NCBI GenBank assembly: GCA_017412645.1
Contig: JAFPWX010000020.1
Span: 1-64,000, forward strand
Reading direction: 5' to 3'
Origin: Bacteroidales bacterium
GTDB lineage: Bacteria > Bacteroidota > Bacteroidia > Bacteroidales > UBA932
DNA: 64,000 nt
Each line of letters starts with the position of its first letter. Positions within the stretch are counted from its first letter, which is position 1. Shown here in pieces: positions 44,624 to 53,319 of the stretch. The notes beneath the pieces were generated by a model. It was not told the origin of the DNA, did not search any database, and worked only from the letters and a program-made list of their open reading frames with translations. Position numbers and translations under genes: made by a program.

Positions 44624-45561
44624 GCACCGAAGAGATACTTGCCTCCATGGTGGATTCGGGGAAGATTCCCCACGCCATCCTGCTTCACGAAAACGACGGC
44701 GGCGGGGCTTTCCCCGTAGCTGTCGGCTTTTTGGAAAAGCTCTATGGCAGCGCAGGCGGAAGAGTGGCCAAGCTCATCCATTCCGACGTGCATTTCATCT
44801 TCCCGGTGCTTGCTCCCGCTTCGTCGGCATCGACAGTCTCTCCATCGGAACCGTATCTTGGAGAGTTCCGCAAGCTGGCAACTGAGAATCCGCGTTTTAC
44901 TGAGCAGGAACTCTGGGAAAGCCTCGGTTTCGAAGGCAAGAATCCCGTTATCTCTGTGGCCGAAGCCAATGCTTTATTGCGTGTGCTAGGCCTGCATTCC
45001 CTCGAGGGCGGCTACACCGCGGCAGTGATCTATCTGCCCGAAAGAATGAACGCGGCCGCCGCCAACAAACTTCTGAAAATGCTCGAAGAACCGCCTTCCC
45101 AGACGGTCTTCGTACTCATCACGCACGCCCCCGAAAGGCTGCTCGCGACCATAGTCTCCCGCTGCCAGATGTTCCGGGTGCAGAGCCCGCTGGTGTCTGC
45201 TGCCGACAATTACGACGACGGCGGACTGCTTGCCGGACTCATGTCGGCTCTGCTTGCGCGCGACCTCGCCGCAGCTCTCTCCGAAGGGGAGCAGATTGCC
45301 GCCCTGCCATCCAAGGACAGCGCCAAGGGCTTCTGCCGTTATGCGGCCGAGAAGTTCCGCCGGGTGTTCCTCTGCCAGCAGGGGCTGTCGTCCCTTGTTC
45401 CGGACGACCCCGAGGCCCGCGAATGGGCGGCGCGCGTGAATCCCAAATTCCCCCGCAAGGCCCTGGAGATCCTGGACCGGACGGTGGGCCGTATCGACCG
45501 TAACGTGAACGTAAAGATCCTTTTCACCGACCTGGTGGACAGGCTCTTCATCAACATATAA
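44620..45561 (+). CDS. holB: DNA polymerase III delta-prime-like subunit
   Basis: 313 residues. The AAA+ clamp-loader pattern includes AAANKLLKMLEEPPSQTVF and ATIVSRCQMF (SRC motif). The N-terminal P-loop is degenerate (LLHENDGGGAF), as expected for delta-prime. It helps load the sliding clamp. In Bacteroidota holB is commonly followed by the PSP1-domain gene and gldH, exactly the order seen here. Confidence 0.9.
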   Translation: MSTEEILASMVDSGKIPHAILLHENDGGGAFPVAVGFLEKLYGSAGGRVAKLIHSDVHFIFPVLAPASSASTVSPSEPYLGEFRKLATENPRFTEQELWESLGFEGKNPVISVAEANALLRVLGLHSLEGGYTAAVIYLPERMNAAAANKLLKMLEEPPSQTVFVLITHAPERLLATIVSRCQMFRVQSPLVSAADNYDDGGLLAGLMSALLARDLAAALSEGEQIAALPSKDSAKGFCRYAAEKFRRVFLCQQGLSSLVPDDPEAREWAARVNPKFPRKALEILDRTVGRIDRNVNVKILFTDLVDRLFINI

Positions 45562-45564
45562 CAC

Positions 45565-46692
45565 ATGGAAAAAACCAGTATAGACTGCAGCCGCGGCACC
45601 GTTGTCGCTCACGACCCTTCCACCGGGGAGACCAATGTCTCGTACCGAGAGGGCTGCTGCAAGCTGCGCGATTATAATTATCTCCAGGGTATCACCGACG
45701 AGTCCGTGAAAGACCTCTTTGAGGTGCGCTTCAAGAACACCCGCAAGGGCATATACCGCAACGCTTCCGGCCAGAACGTGAAGATAGGCGACATGGTGAT
45801 AGTGGAGTCCTCCACCGGCTGCGACCTTGGCATCGTCACGCTGGAAGGTCCGCTCGTAGCGCGCCAGATGGCATGCAAGGGCGTCCAGCCTACGGATGAG
45901 TTCCGCAAAATCTACCGCAAGGCCAAACAGTCCGACGTGGAGAAGTGGATGGAAGCCATCTCCCGCGAGCAGGACACCATGATTCAGGCCCGGCGCATCG
46001 CCGCGGAGATGGGGCTGGAAATGAAGATAGGCGACGTGGAATTCCAGGGCGACGGCTCCAAGGCCATCTTCTACTACATTGCCGACGGCCGCGTGGACTT
46101 CCGCCAGCTCATCAAGGTGTTTGCCGAGGAGTTTCGTATCCGAATCGAAATGAAGCAGATAGGCGCCCGTCAGGAAGCGGGGCTTATCGGTGGAATCGGA
46201 GTGTGCGGCCGCGAACTCTGCTGCGCCCGTTATATCACGCATTTCAAGAGCATCTCAACATCCGCAGCTCGCGTTCAGGATCTGTCTTTGAACCCGCAGA
46301 AGCTCGCCGGACAGTGCGGGAAGCTCAAATGCTGCCTCAATTACGAGGTACCCGCATACCAGGATGCCGCAACCCGCATCCCGAGGGTGCAGGAGCCCCT
46401 CGAGTTCAAGGATGGACAGGCCTGGCTCCGCAAGACCGACATCCTTGCCGAAACCATGTATTTCTCCTACGACAAAACCTCCGACGCCGACCTTTATCCG
46501 CTTGCGGCTTCGGATGTGATGGAGATTATCCGGATGAACCGCAACGGGATCAAGCCGGAGTCGCTCAAGGGCGAACCCGAGCCAGCCCGCCGCGATTTTG
46601 TGGATGCCGTGGGAGATGACTCGATATCCCGCTTCGACTCCCCGAAGAAGCACGGGCGTAAACGTAACCGTAATCGCAATCGCGGAAAATAA
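45565..46692 (+). CDS. ricT: PSP1-domain protein, RicT/YaaT-like
   Basis: 375 residues. The PSP1 domain spans roughly 60-260, with IFYYIADGRVDFRQLIKVFA. Conserved cysteines GVCGRELCCARY and CGKLKCCLNYE match the Fe-S ligands of RicT. The C-terminus is a basic KHGRKRNRNRNRGK tail that could bind RNA. In Bacillus, RicT acts with RicA and RicF in RNA maturation; those partners are not in this window. The stop codon and gldH start overlap by one base. Confidence 0.88.
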   Translation: MEKTSIDCSRGTVVAHDPSTGETNVSYREGCCKLRDYNYLQGITDESVKDLFEVRFKNTRKGIYRNASGQNVKIGDMVIVESSTGCDLGIVTLEGPLVARQMACKGVQPTDEFRKIYRKAKQSDVEKWMEAISREQDTMIQARRIAAEMGLEMKIGDVEFQGDGSKAIFYYIADGRVDFRQLIKVFAEEFRIRIEMKQIGARQEAGLIGGIGVCGRELCCARYITHFKSISTSAARVQDLSLNPQKLAGQCGKLKCCLNYEVPAYQDAATRIPRVQEPLEFKDGQAWLRKTDILAETMYFSYDKTSDADLYPLAASDVMEIIRMNRNGIKPESLKGEPEPARRDFVDAVGDDSISRFDSPKKHGRKRNRNRNRGK

Positions 46693-47144
46693 TGAAAGTC
46701 GCCCCTCACGTCCTGTTTGCCGTCCTGATGCTAGTAGGATGCCGTCCTGCATCGTACGAGCAGTTCATCCGGGCGGATCAGGCGCAGGATGGGGATTATA
46801 TCTTCCAGCTGGACCTCTCGGACAGCACCGCCACTTACGACCTCTCGCTCTATACCCGTGTGGATCCGGCCCTGATGGCCGCTGCCACCCCGTCCGCGGA
46901 GCTTGCGTTGCAGGTCTGCTGGCTATATCCGGCCGTGGAGGCCGCCTCTGATTCGGCTTGTTTCGCTAAACCGACGATGTCGGAGACCGTGTATCTGCCT
47001 TACGGGGCGGCGGGGGGAACGGTGCAGCTCTACCGTAGCGGCGTAAAACCGTCTCCCGCAGGGGAGTGGCGTCTGACCGTAACTCCAATGGCCCCTCCCG
47101 CAGGTCTTCGCGGCTTGGGTATAATCTGTAAACGCAACGACTGA
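46692..47144 (+). CDS. gldH: GldH-like lipoprotein
   Basis: 150 residues. Lipobox LMLVGC near residue 17; then FIRADQAQDGDYIFQLDLSD and a C-terminal EWRLTVTPM, as in GldH. In Flavobacterium GldH is needed for gliding and for the type IX secretion-linked machinery, but it is conserved in non-gliding Bacteroidales too. Position after holB and ricT supports the assignment. It overlaps both neighbours by one base. Confidence 0.82.
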   Translation: MKVAPHVLFAVLMLVGCRPASYEQFIRADQAQDGDYIFQLDLSDSTATYDLSLYTRVDPALMAAATPSAELALQVCWLYPAVEAASDSACFAKPTMSETVYLPYGAAGGTVQLYRSGVKPSPAGEWRLTVTPMAPPAGLRGLGIICKRND

Positions 47145-47926
47145 TGGGCCACGACAAACTTCGCAAGTTCGCCGAGAACGAGACCTTCGGGTGCCTTCTG
47201 CAGCCTTCCGCTGAAGAGGTGCTAGCCGACGGCTTCGAGAATCTGCGCGACCATCCCGTCAAAGGTCATTGGTTCGGGAACGGCGCTCCGCTGATTCTGG
47301 AGCTCGGCTGCGGAAAAGGAGAATATACGCTGGAACTGGCACGTCGCAATCCGAACCGCAATTACGTGGGAGTGGACATCAAGGGAGCAAGGCTCTGGCG
47401 CGGCGCAAAGACCGCCACGCAGGAAGGCCTTCCCAACGTGCGTTTCCTCCGCACCAGGATAGAATTCATCACCGCCTACTTCGCTCCCGGAGAGGTTTCC
47501 GAAATATGGCTCACCTTCTCGGATCCCCAGCCGAAGAGCGAGAACAATCGCCTCACGTCGCCCGGGTTCCTTGAGCGCTACCGCAAAATGCTGAAGCCAG
47601 GGGGAGTGGTTCGCCTCAAAACGGACAGCCGTTTCCTTCACGAGTACACCCGTGCCGTCATCGAGGCCAACGGCCTGAAGCTCCAGGCCTGCACCACGGA
47701 TCTGTATGGAGAGTTGTCTTCAGCCTCCATAGAACCCGAAGTGCGGGAAGTCCAGACTTTCTACGAATCAATGTTCCTCGAACAGGGCGTGCCCATAACC
47801 TATCTCTCCTTCACCATCGACCGGGAAGGCCCATACGTGCATCCGGCCGAAAAGTTCGACCCAGCCCGCTGGCGCGAGCTCGACAATTCCAGAAGGAGTT
47901 TTTCTCATGGTAAAGATCAGAAGTAA
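47144..47926 (+). CDS. trmB: tRNA (guanine-N7)-methyltransferase
   Basis: 260 residues. SAM motif ILELGCGKGEYTLELARRN, then NYVGVDIKGARLWRGAKTA, catalytic/tRNA-binding IWLTFSDPQPK and LKTDSRFLHEYT. It methylates G46 in the variable loop of tRNAs. Length is a little above the E. coli enzyme because of an N-terminal extension. Its stop is directly adjacent to the next ATG. Confidence 0.95.
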   Translation: MGHDKLRKFAENETFGCLLQPSAEEVLADGFENLRDHPVKGHWFGNGAPLILELGCGKGEYTLELARRNPNRNYVGVDIKGARLWRGAKTATQEGLPNVRFLRTRIEFITAYFAPGEVSEIWLTFSDPQPKSENNRLTSPGFLERYRKMLKPGGVVRLKTDSRFLHEYTRAVIEANGLKLQACTTDLYGELSSASIEPEVREVQTFYESMFLEQGVPITYLSFTIDREGPYVHPAEKFDPARWRELDNSRRSFSHGKDQK

Positions 47927-48631
47927 ATGACAGGCTTAAGAAATATCACACTTGTCCTGCTCGCAGCACTGTCCCTTTCGGGCTGCTGCGGACGGAAAGC
48001 GCAGGACCGGGCCTTCGAGAAGGCCTTCGTCACTCTTACCGATACCGTGCCGGACGCAATCCTGGAAATCCGTTATTTCGGCACTTACAATTTCGTGGGC
48101 ACCCGTATCGACGGTTATTTCGAGCCGACAGCCTTGCTTACCCGCGAGGCGGCCGCCGCTCTCAGGGATGTGAGCGACGAACTGATGCCCCTGGGCTATC
48201 GTCTGAAGATTTACGACGCCTACCGTCCCCAGCGTGCGGTGGATCATTTTGTGCGCTGGGCCGCCGATGTTCCCGACACCATGATGAAGCGGTATTTCTA
48301 CCCCGATCTCGACAAGGGAGTGCTCTTCGAGCAGGACTACATCATGGCGAAGAGCGGCCATACCAGGGGCTCTACCGTGGACCTGACCCTTTTCGACATG
48401 AATACTGAAAAGGAGCTTGACATGGGCGGTACCTTCGACTGGTTCGGCATCGAAAGCCATCCCGACTACATGGACATCACTCCGCAGCAGTATTCCAATC
48501 GCATGCTCCTGCGCGAAGCGATGCTGCGTCACGGTTTCAAACCCCTCGAAAGCGAATGGTGGCACTTCACTCTGGCCGACGAACCCTTCCCGGACACTTA
48601 TTTCGATTATCCCGTAAAACAGCTTCACTGA
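47927..48631 (+). CDS. VanX/DdpX-like D-Ala-D-Ala dipeptidase, lipoprotein
   Basis: 234 residues. Lipobox LSLSGC near residue 20. Peptidase M15D pattern: IYDAYRPQRAVDHF, zinc-binding SGHTRGSTVDLTLF, and EWWHF near the C-terminus with the catalytic Glu and last zinc His. It hydrolyses D-Ala-D-Ala dipeptide, presumably in the periplasm for peptidoglycan recycling. No vanH/vanA ligase or two-component system is nearby, so a vancomycin-resistance role is unlikely. The next gene starts 1 nt later. Confidence 0.9.
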   Translation: MTGLRNITLVLLAALSLSGCCGRKAQDRAFEKAFVTLTDTVPDAILEIRYFGTYNFVGTRIDGYFEPTALLTREAAAALRDVSDELMPLGYRLKIYDAYRPQRAVDHFVRWAADVPDTMMKRYFYPDLDKGVLFEQDYIMAKSGHTRGSTVDLTLFDMNTEKELDMGGTFDWFGIESHPDYMDITPQQYSNRMLLREAMLRHGFKPLESEWWHFTLADEPFPDTYFDYPVKQLH

Positions 48632-48632
48632 T

Positions 48633-49733
48633 ATGTCTTCCACATCTCACACCCTGGATCCGCACTCGCTGGAACTGATGCAGCAGTACCACTCCCTGCT
48701 GCCCGTCTATACCAAAATGTCCGAAATCATCCCGGAAAAGTTGAAAGGCTTTTTCGAAGAGGCCGGAATCATCGTGGCGGCGGTCGAGCACCGCGTCAAA
48801 GCGGAGGATTCTCTGGCCGGCAAGCTGGAGCTCAAAGGCGGCAAATACAAGGATCTGTTCGACATCACCGACATCCTGGGCATAAGGGTGATAACCTTCT
48901 ATATCGACGATGTGGACAAGGTGGCAAGCGTGCTTGAACGCCTCTTTGAGATAGACTGGGAGAACTCGGTAGACAAGCGCAAGGCCCACGACATCGACAG
49001 TTTCGGCTATCTGTCGCTGCATTACATCTGCCGCATTCCTGAATCGTCATATCATGATCCCGAGCATCCGGAACTGAACAAGATACGTTTCGAGGTGCAG
49101 ATGCGCACCGTCCTTCAGCATGCCTGGGCGAACATGAACCACGACACCGGCTACAAGAGCGGCGTGGAGATACCTAAAGAGTACCTTCGCAACCTCAGCC
49201 GTCTGGCGGGAATGCTGGAACTGGCCGACGAGCAGTTCAGCCGCATCAGGACAGAACTCACCGACTACCGCCGCAGGGTGCGCGCGCTGGTCGCTTCCGG
49301 CAATCTTGACGAAGCTCCCCTCGACGGCGACAGCTACCGCAGTTATCTGGAGCTGAAGCCTTTCGCCAAAATCAATACCCGCATCGCTGCGGTGAACCAG
49401 GCCGAGATTCAGGAAGTGTCCCTGCTGCCCTACCTGGCAATATTCAAGGCTATGGGATTCAAGACCCTTGGGGACGTAGCGAATCTGATCCGGGACTACG
49501 CCGACGCAGCCTATCAGATAGCATGTTATCAGATAGGTCTGACCGACCTCGACATCATCGCATCTTCGCTCGGTCCTCAGGACCTCTGCATCGCCTTCAT
49601 CATCAAGAACGGCGGCGGAAAGGCTGGCGTCAAATATCTCTTCGATACGCTTAACGGCGAATCGGAAGGCAATGCCATGATAGCGGAGATGCTGGTGGAA
49701 CAGACTGCGGACATGCCTTTTATGAATCAGTAA
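48633..49733 (+). CDS. (p)ppGpp synthetase (RelA/SpoT synthetase domain)
   Basis: 366 residues. RelA/SpoT synthetase domain in the N-terminal half (about 45-190): VEHRVKAEDSLAGKLELKGG, DITDILGIRV, SFGYLSLHYI, and EVQMRTVLQHAWANMNHDTG, YKSG. All catalytic blocks look intact. It lacks the HD, TGS and ACT domains of long RelA/Spo enzymes, so it is a small alarmone synthetase with an added C-terminal domain of about 150 residues (about 220-366) that I do not recognise. A hydrolase gene follows after 3 nt, an arrangement that could balance alarmone levels or act as a toxin-antitoxin pair. Confidence 0.9.
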   Translation: MSSTSHTLDPHSLELMQQYHSLLPVYTKMSEIIPEKLKGFFEEAGIIVAAVEHRVKAEDSLAGKLELKGGKYKDLFDITDILGIRVITFYIDDVDKVASVLERLFEIDWENSVDKRKAHDIDSFGYLSLHYICRIPESSYHDPEHPELNKIRFEVQMRTVLQHAWANMNHDTGYKSGVEIPKEYLRNLSRLAGMLELADEQFSRIRTELTDYRRRVRALVASGNLDEAPLDGDSYRSYLELKPFAKINTRIAAVNQAEIQEVSLLPYLAIFKAMGFKTLGDVANLIRDYADAAYQIACYQIGLTDLDIIASSLGPQDLCIAFIIKNGGGKAGVKYLFDTLNGESEGNAMIAEMLVEQTADMPFMNQ

Positions 49734-49736
49734 GCT

Positions 49737-50321
49737 ATGGCAAACAGACCACTCGATACAGAACTGCTCGACCGTGCGATAGTGTTCGCGGTTCGTGCCC
49801 ATGCCGGCACTGAGCGTCGGGGAAAGGGCTTCCCTTATATAATCCATCCCATGGAGGCCGTGGAGATAGTCTCCACCATGACCACAGACCAGGAACTCCT
49901 GGCAGCAGCGGCCCTGCACGATACCGTTGAGGACACTCCGGTCACGGTAGAAGAAATCCGCGCCGAGTTCGGCGAACGCATAGCTTCGCTGGTAGCTTCG
50001 GAAAGCGATACCTTCGAAGAAGGGGTGAGCGAGGAGGACAGCTGGCATGCCCGGAAGCAGGCCGCCATCGACCGTCTTGCCGCTGCTTCCCACGATGCCA
50101 AGGTAGTCGCCCTGGGCGACAAGCTCTCGAATATGCGTGCGATAGCCAGGGACTATTCGATAAAGGGAGACGAGCTTTGGAAGATATTCCATGCCAAGGA
50201 CCGTGCCGACCACGAATGGCACTATCGCGGCCTTGCGGCATCCCTCAGCGAGCTTTCCGACACATTCGCATATAAAGAATTTGTACAACTCATAAATCAG
50301 GTTTTCGATGGACGCGAATAA
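49737..50321 (+). CDS. HD-domain (p)ppGpp hydrolase, MESH1-like
   Basis: 194 residues, a stand-alone HD domain of MESH1/small alarmone hydrolase size. Metal and catalytic motifs: AVRAHAGTERRGKGFPYIIH, HDTVEDTPVTVEEI, and ALGDKLSNMRAI. It should remove the 3'-pyrophosphate of (p)ppGpp. Lies between the synthetase gene (3 nt gap) and the kinase-like gene (14-nt overlap), so the three are likely co-translated. Confidence 0.9.
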   Translation: MANRPLDTELLDRAIVFAVRAHAGTERRGKGFPYIIHPMEAVEIVSTMTTDQELLAAAALHDTVEDTPVTVEEIRAEFGERIASLVASESDTFEEGVSEEDSWHARKQAAIDRLAAASHDAKVVALGDKLSNMRAIARDYSIKGDELWKIFHAKDRADHEWHYRGLAASLSELSDTFAYKEFVQLINQVFDGRE

Positions 50322-51138
50322 AATATCCCTCGACGATTACGTGCTCTCCGGAGGCGGTGCTAACGGTGAGAGCTTCGATCACCGCACCGACCCTTCGGTG
50401 ATGCTCAAACTCTATTTCCCCGGCAAGATTCAGCAGCCTCTGGACGAGATGCTCCTTGCCCGTAAGGTTTACGACCTGGGCATACCCACTCCCGAACCGG
50501 GGGAGTACGTGGTAACTGAAGATGGCCGCTACGGTATCCGTTTCAAGCGCATTGTGGGCAAGAAATCCTACTCGCGGGCCACGGCCGACGAACCCGGGAA
50601 GGTGGGACAGTTCGCGGCGGAATTCGCACAGATGTGCCTGAAGCTCCACTCCACTAAGGTCGACACCGGCTCCTTCGAGAACGTGAAGGACCGTTACTAC
50701 CGCCTTCTCTCCGAGAATCCCTTCTTCAGCACGGCCGAAAAGGACCGTCTGCTGCGCTTCATCGCCGACACTCCCGACGAGCCCACGGCCATCCACGGTG
50801 ATCTTCAGTACAGCAACGCCATCTTCGTGGGCGACAAACGTTACTTCATCGACCTTGGCGACTTCTGCTATGGTAACCATCTGTTCGATGTGGCCATGGT
50901 TTACGTCTGCTGCTGCCTGAGCGACGAGGCCTTCATCCAGGAGACCTTCCACATGCCCAAGTCTCTCTCTACCAGGTTCTGGCAGGCGTTCGCTCCCTGC
51001 TACTTCGGTTCCGACAGGCCCCTCCGCGACATCGAAGAGGAGATCCGGCCATATGCGGGACTCAAAACCATAATAATCGAACGTGACACCAAGCGTCCGA
51101 TGCCGGAATTCCGTGAAGCCTTGAAAAGCGTGTTATGA
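50308..51138 (+). CDS. APH-like phosphotransferase (TIGR02172-type)
   Basis: 276 residues. A protein-kinase/aminoglycoside-phosphotransferase fold: a glycine-rich SGGGANGESF at the start, catalytic loop IHGDLQYSNAIF and metal-binding FIDLGDFCYG. It fits the TIGR02172 group found in Bacteroidota and Fibrobacter, whose substrate is unknown. The name should not be read as antibiotic resistance. It overlaps the hydrolase gene by 14 nt and the phosphatase gene by 4 nt, so it may belong to the signalling block. Confidence 0.8.
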   Translation: MDANKISLDDYVLSGGGANGESFDHRTDPSVMLKLYFPGKIQQPLDEMLLARKVYDLGIPTPEPGEYVVTEDGRYGIRFKRIVGKKSYSRATADEPGKVGQFAAEFAQMCLKLHSTKVDTGSFENVKDRYYRLLSENPFFSTAEKDRLLRFIADTPDEPTAIHGDLQYSNAIFVGDKRYFIDLGDFCYGNHLFDVAMVYVCCCLSDEAFIQETFHMPKSLSTRFWQAFAPCYFGSDRPLRDIEEEIRPYAGLKTIIIERDTKRPMPEFREALKSVL

Positions 51139-53315
51139 AAACCAAGGTAACGGAAGTCATACGCCAGTGGTCGCGTGCCGGACTGATGATCATCGTCGTG
51201 GTCGTAGCCACCCTTGAGGCGACCTCCATCCTGCAGTATTCCTTCTCCCGGAAGGGAATGCAGGAAGAGGCGAACAAGCGTGCCGAGAGTCAGCTGGAGG
51301 CCACGCAGAACAAGATAATGGACATCATCAACCAGGCGGAGGCCGCGGTTCGCAACAGCATGTGGATCGCGCAGTGGTGCCTGAACGTGCCGGACAGCCT
51401 GCACAGGGTAGCCCAGCGCATAGTTGAGGACAATCCCGTCGTGGTGGGCTCTACAGTGGCCATGGTGCCCGGCTATCTGCCCCGCAGGCCGCTGTTCTCG
51501 CCGTATGTGTTCCAGTCCGAGGGAGGGGAACTGCGCTTCGCATCCCTCGCCACGCCCGAGTATGACTATCCCTCCCAGGAATGGTTCGTGAAAGCGCTGG
51601 AGGACGAATCGGGTTACTGGTCGGAGCCCTATGTCGACACCGGCGGTGGAGACATCCTCATGACTACCTTCTCCATGCCCGTTAAGGATGCAAACGGGGT
51701 CACGGCAGCCGTGCTTACGGCCGATATCTCCCTGGATTGGCTCACCGATCTCGTGGGTAATCTAACCGTCTACCCGAATGCCTTCAACATGGTACTGAGC
51801 CGTGAGGGCAAGATAATGGTCTGCCCCGTGGAAACGCTGGTAATGACCAAGACGGTAAACGAGTTGGCTTCGCAGATGGATGACTCAGTCTCCACCAGGG
51901 AACTGAACTCCTCCATGCTCTCCGGTGAATCCGGCCATGTGCACGTAAAATACAAAGGAGCCAACAACTACGTGTATTTCGCTCCTGTGAAACGTACGGG
52001 ATGGTCGATGTCCATAGTGATTCCGGAAGATGAGATTTTCAGTAATCTGAAGAGGGTCGGCCTAATGGTCACCATCTTCCAGGTCCTTGGAATACTGATG
52101 CTTATTCTCATGTTCCGTTCCATGTTCAGACACTATGAACAGAACAAGAAACTCAATGAGAAGCGCGAGCGCATGGAAGGAGATCTCCAGATCGCGAGCG
52201 GAATCCAGATGTCGATGGTTCCCAAGGTGTTCCCGCCCTTCCCGGAGCGTCACGATCTGGACATGGCTGCCGACATCGTGCCTGCAAGGGAGGTAGGCGG
52301 TGACCTGTACGACTACTTCATCCGCGACGAAAAGCTCTTCTTCTGCATCGGCGACGTGAGCGGAAAGGGTGTGCCGGCCTCGCTCGTGATGGCGGTCACC
52401 CGTACAACCTTCCGCAACCTCTCGGCCAGCGAAGACAGTCCAGGAAAGATAGTGCGCGGCATGAATGAGAGCCTGTGCGCCATGAACGAAAGCAGCATGT
52501 TCGTCACCTTCTTCTGTGGAGTCCTGGATCTGGCAAGCGGGACCCTGCGCTATTGCAATGCGGGGCACAATCCTCCGCTTATCCTTACCAGCTCCATGCA
52601 ATTCCTTCCGGTAGAGGCCAACCTTCCGCTTGGCATAATGTCGGGGATGGAGTTCAAGCAGCAGGGAATCAGTTTCCGTTACGACGACGCCCTCTTCCTT
52701 TACACCGACGGTCTTACAGAAGCTGAAAACGCAAACCATATGCAGTTCGGGGAAGAGAGGATGAAAAATGTCCTGCACGGCAGGAAAGGCGCGTACGAAC
52801 ATCTGAAGAATATGGAAAAGGAGGTTGCAGCCTTTGTGGGCAGCGCTCCCCAGAGTGACGACCTCACCATGCTGTTCATCCATTACCTTGGAGGTCAGGC
52901 CGACGCCGGGAACCTCCGGATGATGTTCCACAACGATATCAAGCAGGTCTCTCAGTTGGAAAGCTGGCTGGAAACGGTATCCAGAGAACTGGAATGCCCT
53001 GAATCGTTGATACCGAGTCTTAACCTCGCCCTGGAGGAGGCGGTGACCAACGTTATACTGTATGCCTATCCCAAGGGCATCTACGGACCGGTTGAACTGG
53101 ATGCGTTGAGGGAGGGTGACAGCTTGAAATTTGTCCTTTCCGACAGCGGAAAGCCCTTCGACCCCACTGCCCGTCCCGATGCCGACATAGACGCGAGTCT
53201 TGAAGACCGCCCGATAGGGGGTCTGGGCATTCACCTGGTAAGAAGCATCATGGACACTGTCTCTTATGAGTACCGCAACGGACGCAATATTCTCACAATG
53301 ACTAAAAATATTTGA
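51135..53315 (+). CDS. Sensor - PP2C (SpoIIE/RsbU) phosphatase - anti-sigma kinase fusion
   Basis: 726 residues. Order: membrane helix (about 13-34); periplasmic dCache-type sensor (about 36-305, with WFVKALEDESGYWSEPYVD); second helix (about 307-328); coiled linker (335-365); SpoIIE/PP2C domain (about 378-585: AREVGGDLYDYF, IGDVSGKGVPASL, YTDGLTEAEN, and a late SDDLTML); then an RsbW-type HATPase (about 600-726: LNLALEEAVTNVILYAY, GGLGIHLVRSIMD). Both the phosphatase that activates the antagonist and the kinase that inactivates it are thus on one protein. The STAS partner gene follows 4 nt later. Confidence 0.92.
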   Translation: MKTKVTEVIRQWSRAGLMIIVVVVATLEATSILQYSFSRKGMQEEANKRAESQLEATQNKIMDIINQAEAAVRNSMWIAQWCLNVPDSLHRVAQRIVEDNPVVVGSTVAMVPGYLPRRPLFSPYVFQSEGGELRFASLATPEYDYPSQEWFVKALEDESGYWSEPYVDTGGGDILMTTFSMPVKDANGVTAAVLTADISLDWLTDLVGNLTVYPNAFNMVLSREGKIMVCPVETLVMTKTVNELASQMDDSVSTRELNSSMLSGESGHVHVKYKGANNYVYFAPVKRTGWSMSIVIPEDEIFSNLKRVGLMVTIFQVLGILMLILMFRSMFRHYEQNKKLNEKRERMEGDLQIASGIQMSMVPKVFPPFPERHDLDMAADIVPAREVGGDLYDYFIRDEKLFFCIGDVSGKGVPASLVMAVTRTTFRNLSASEDSPGKIVRGMNESLCAMNESSMFVTFFCGVLDLASGTLRYCNAGHNPPLILTSSMQFLPVEANLPLGIMSGMEFKQQGISFRYDDALFLYTDGLTEAENANHMQFGEERMKNVLHGRKGAYEHLKNMEKEVAAFVGSAPQSDDLTMLFIHYLGGQADAGNLRMMFHNDIKQVSQLESWLETVSRELECPESLIPSLNLALEEAVTNVILYAYPKGIYGPVELDALREGDSLKFVLSDSGKPFDPTARPDADIDASLEDRPIGGLGIHLVRSIMDTVSYEYRNGRNILTMTKNI

Positions 53316-53319
53316 TACT

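Noticed and set aside
47927..48631. Vancomycin-resistance VanX
   Set aside because: No vanH, vanA/B or vanRS genes; the lipoprotein signal and context fit peptidoglycan recycling.
50308..51138. Aminoglycoside-resistance phosphotransferase
   Set aside because: Only the general kinase fold is shared; the gene sits in a housekeeping and signalling run and lacks resistance-gene context.
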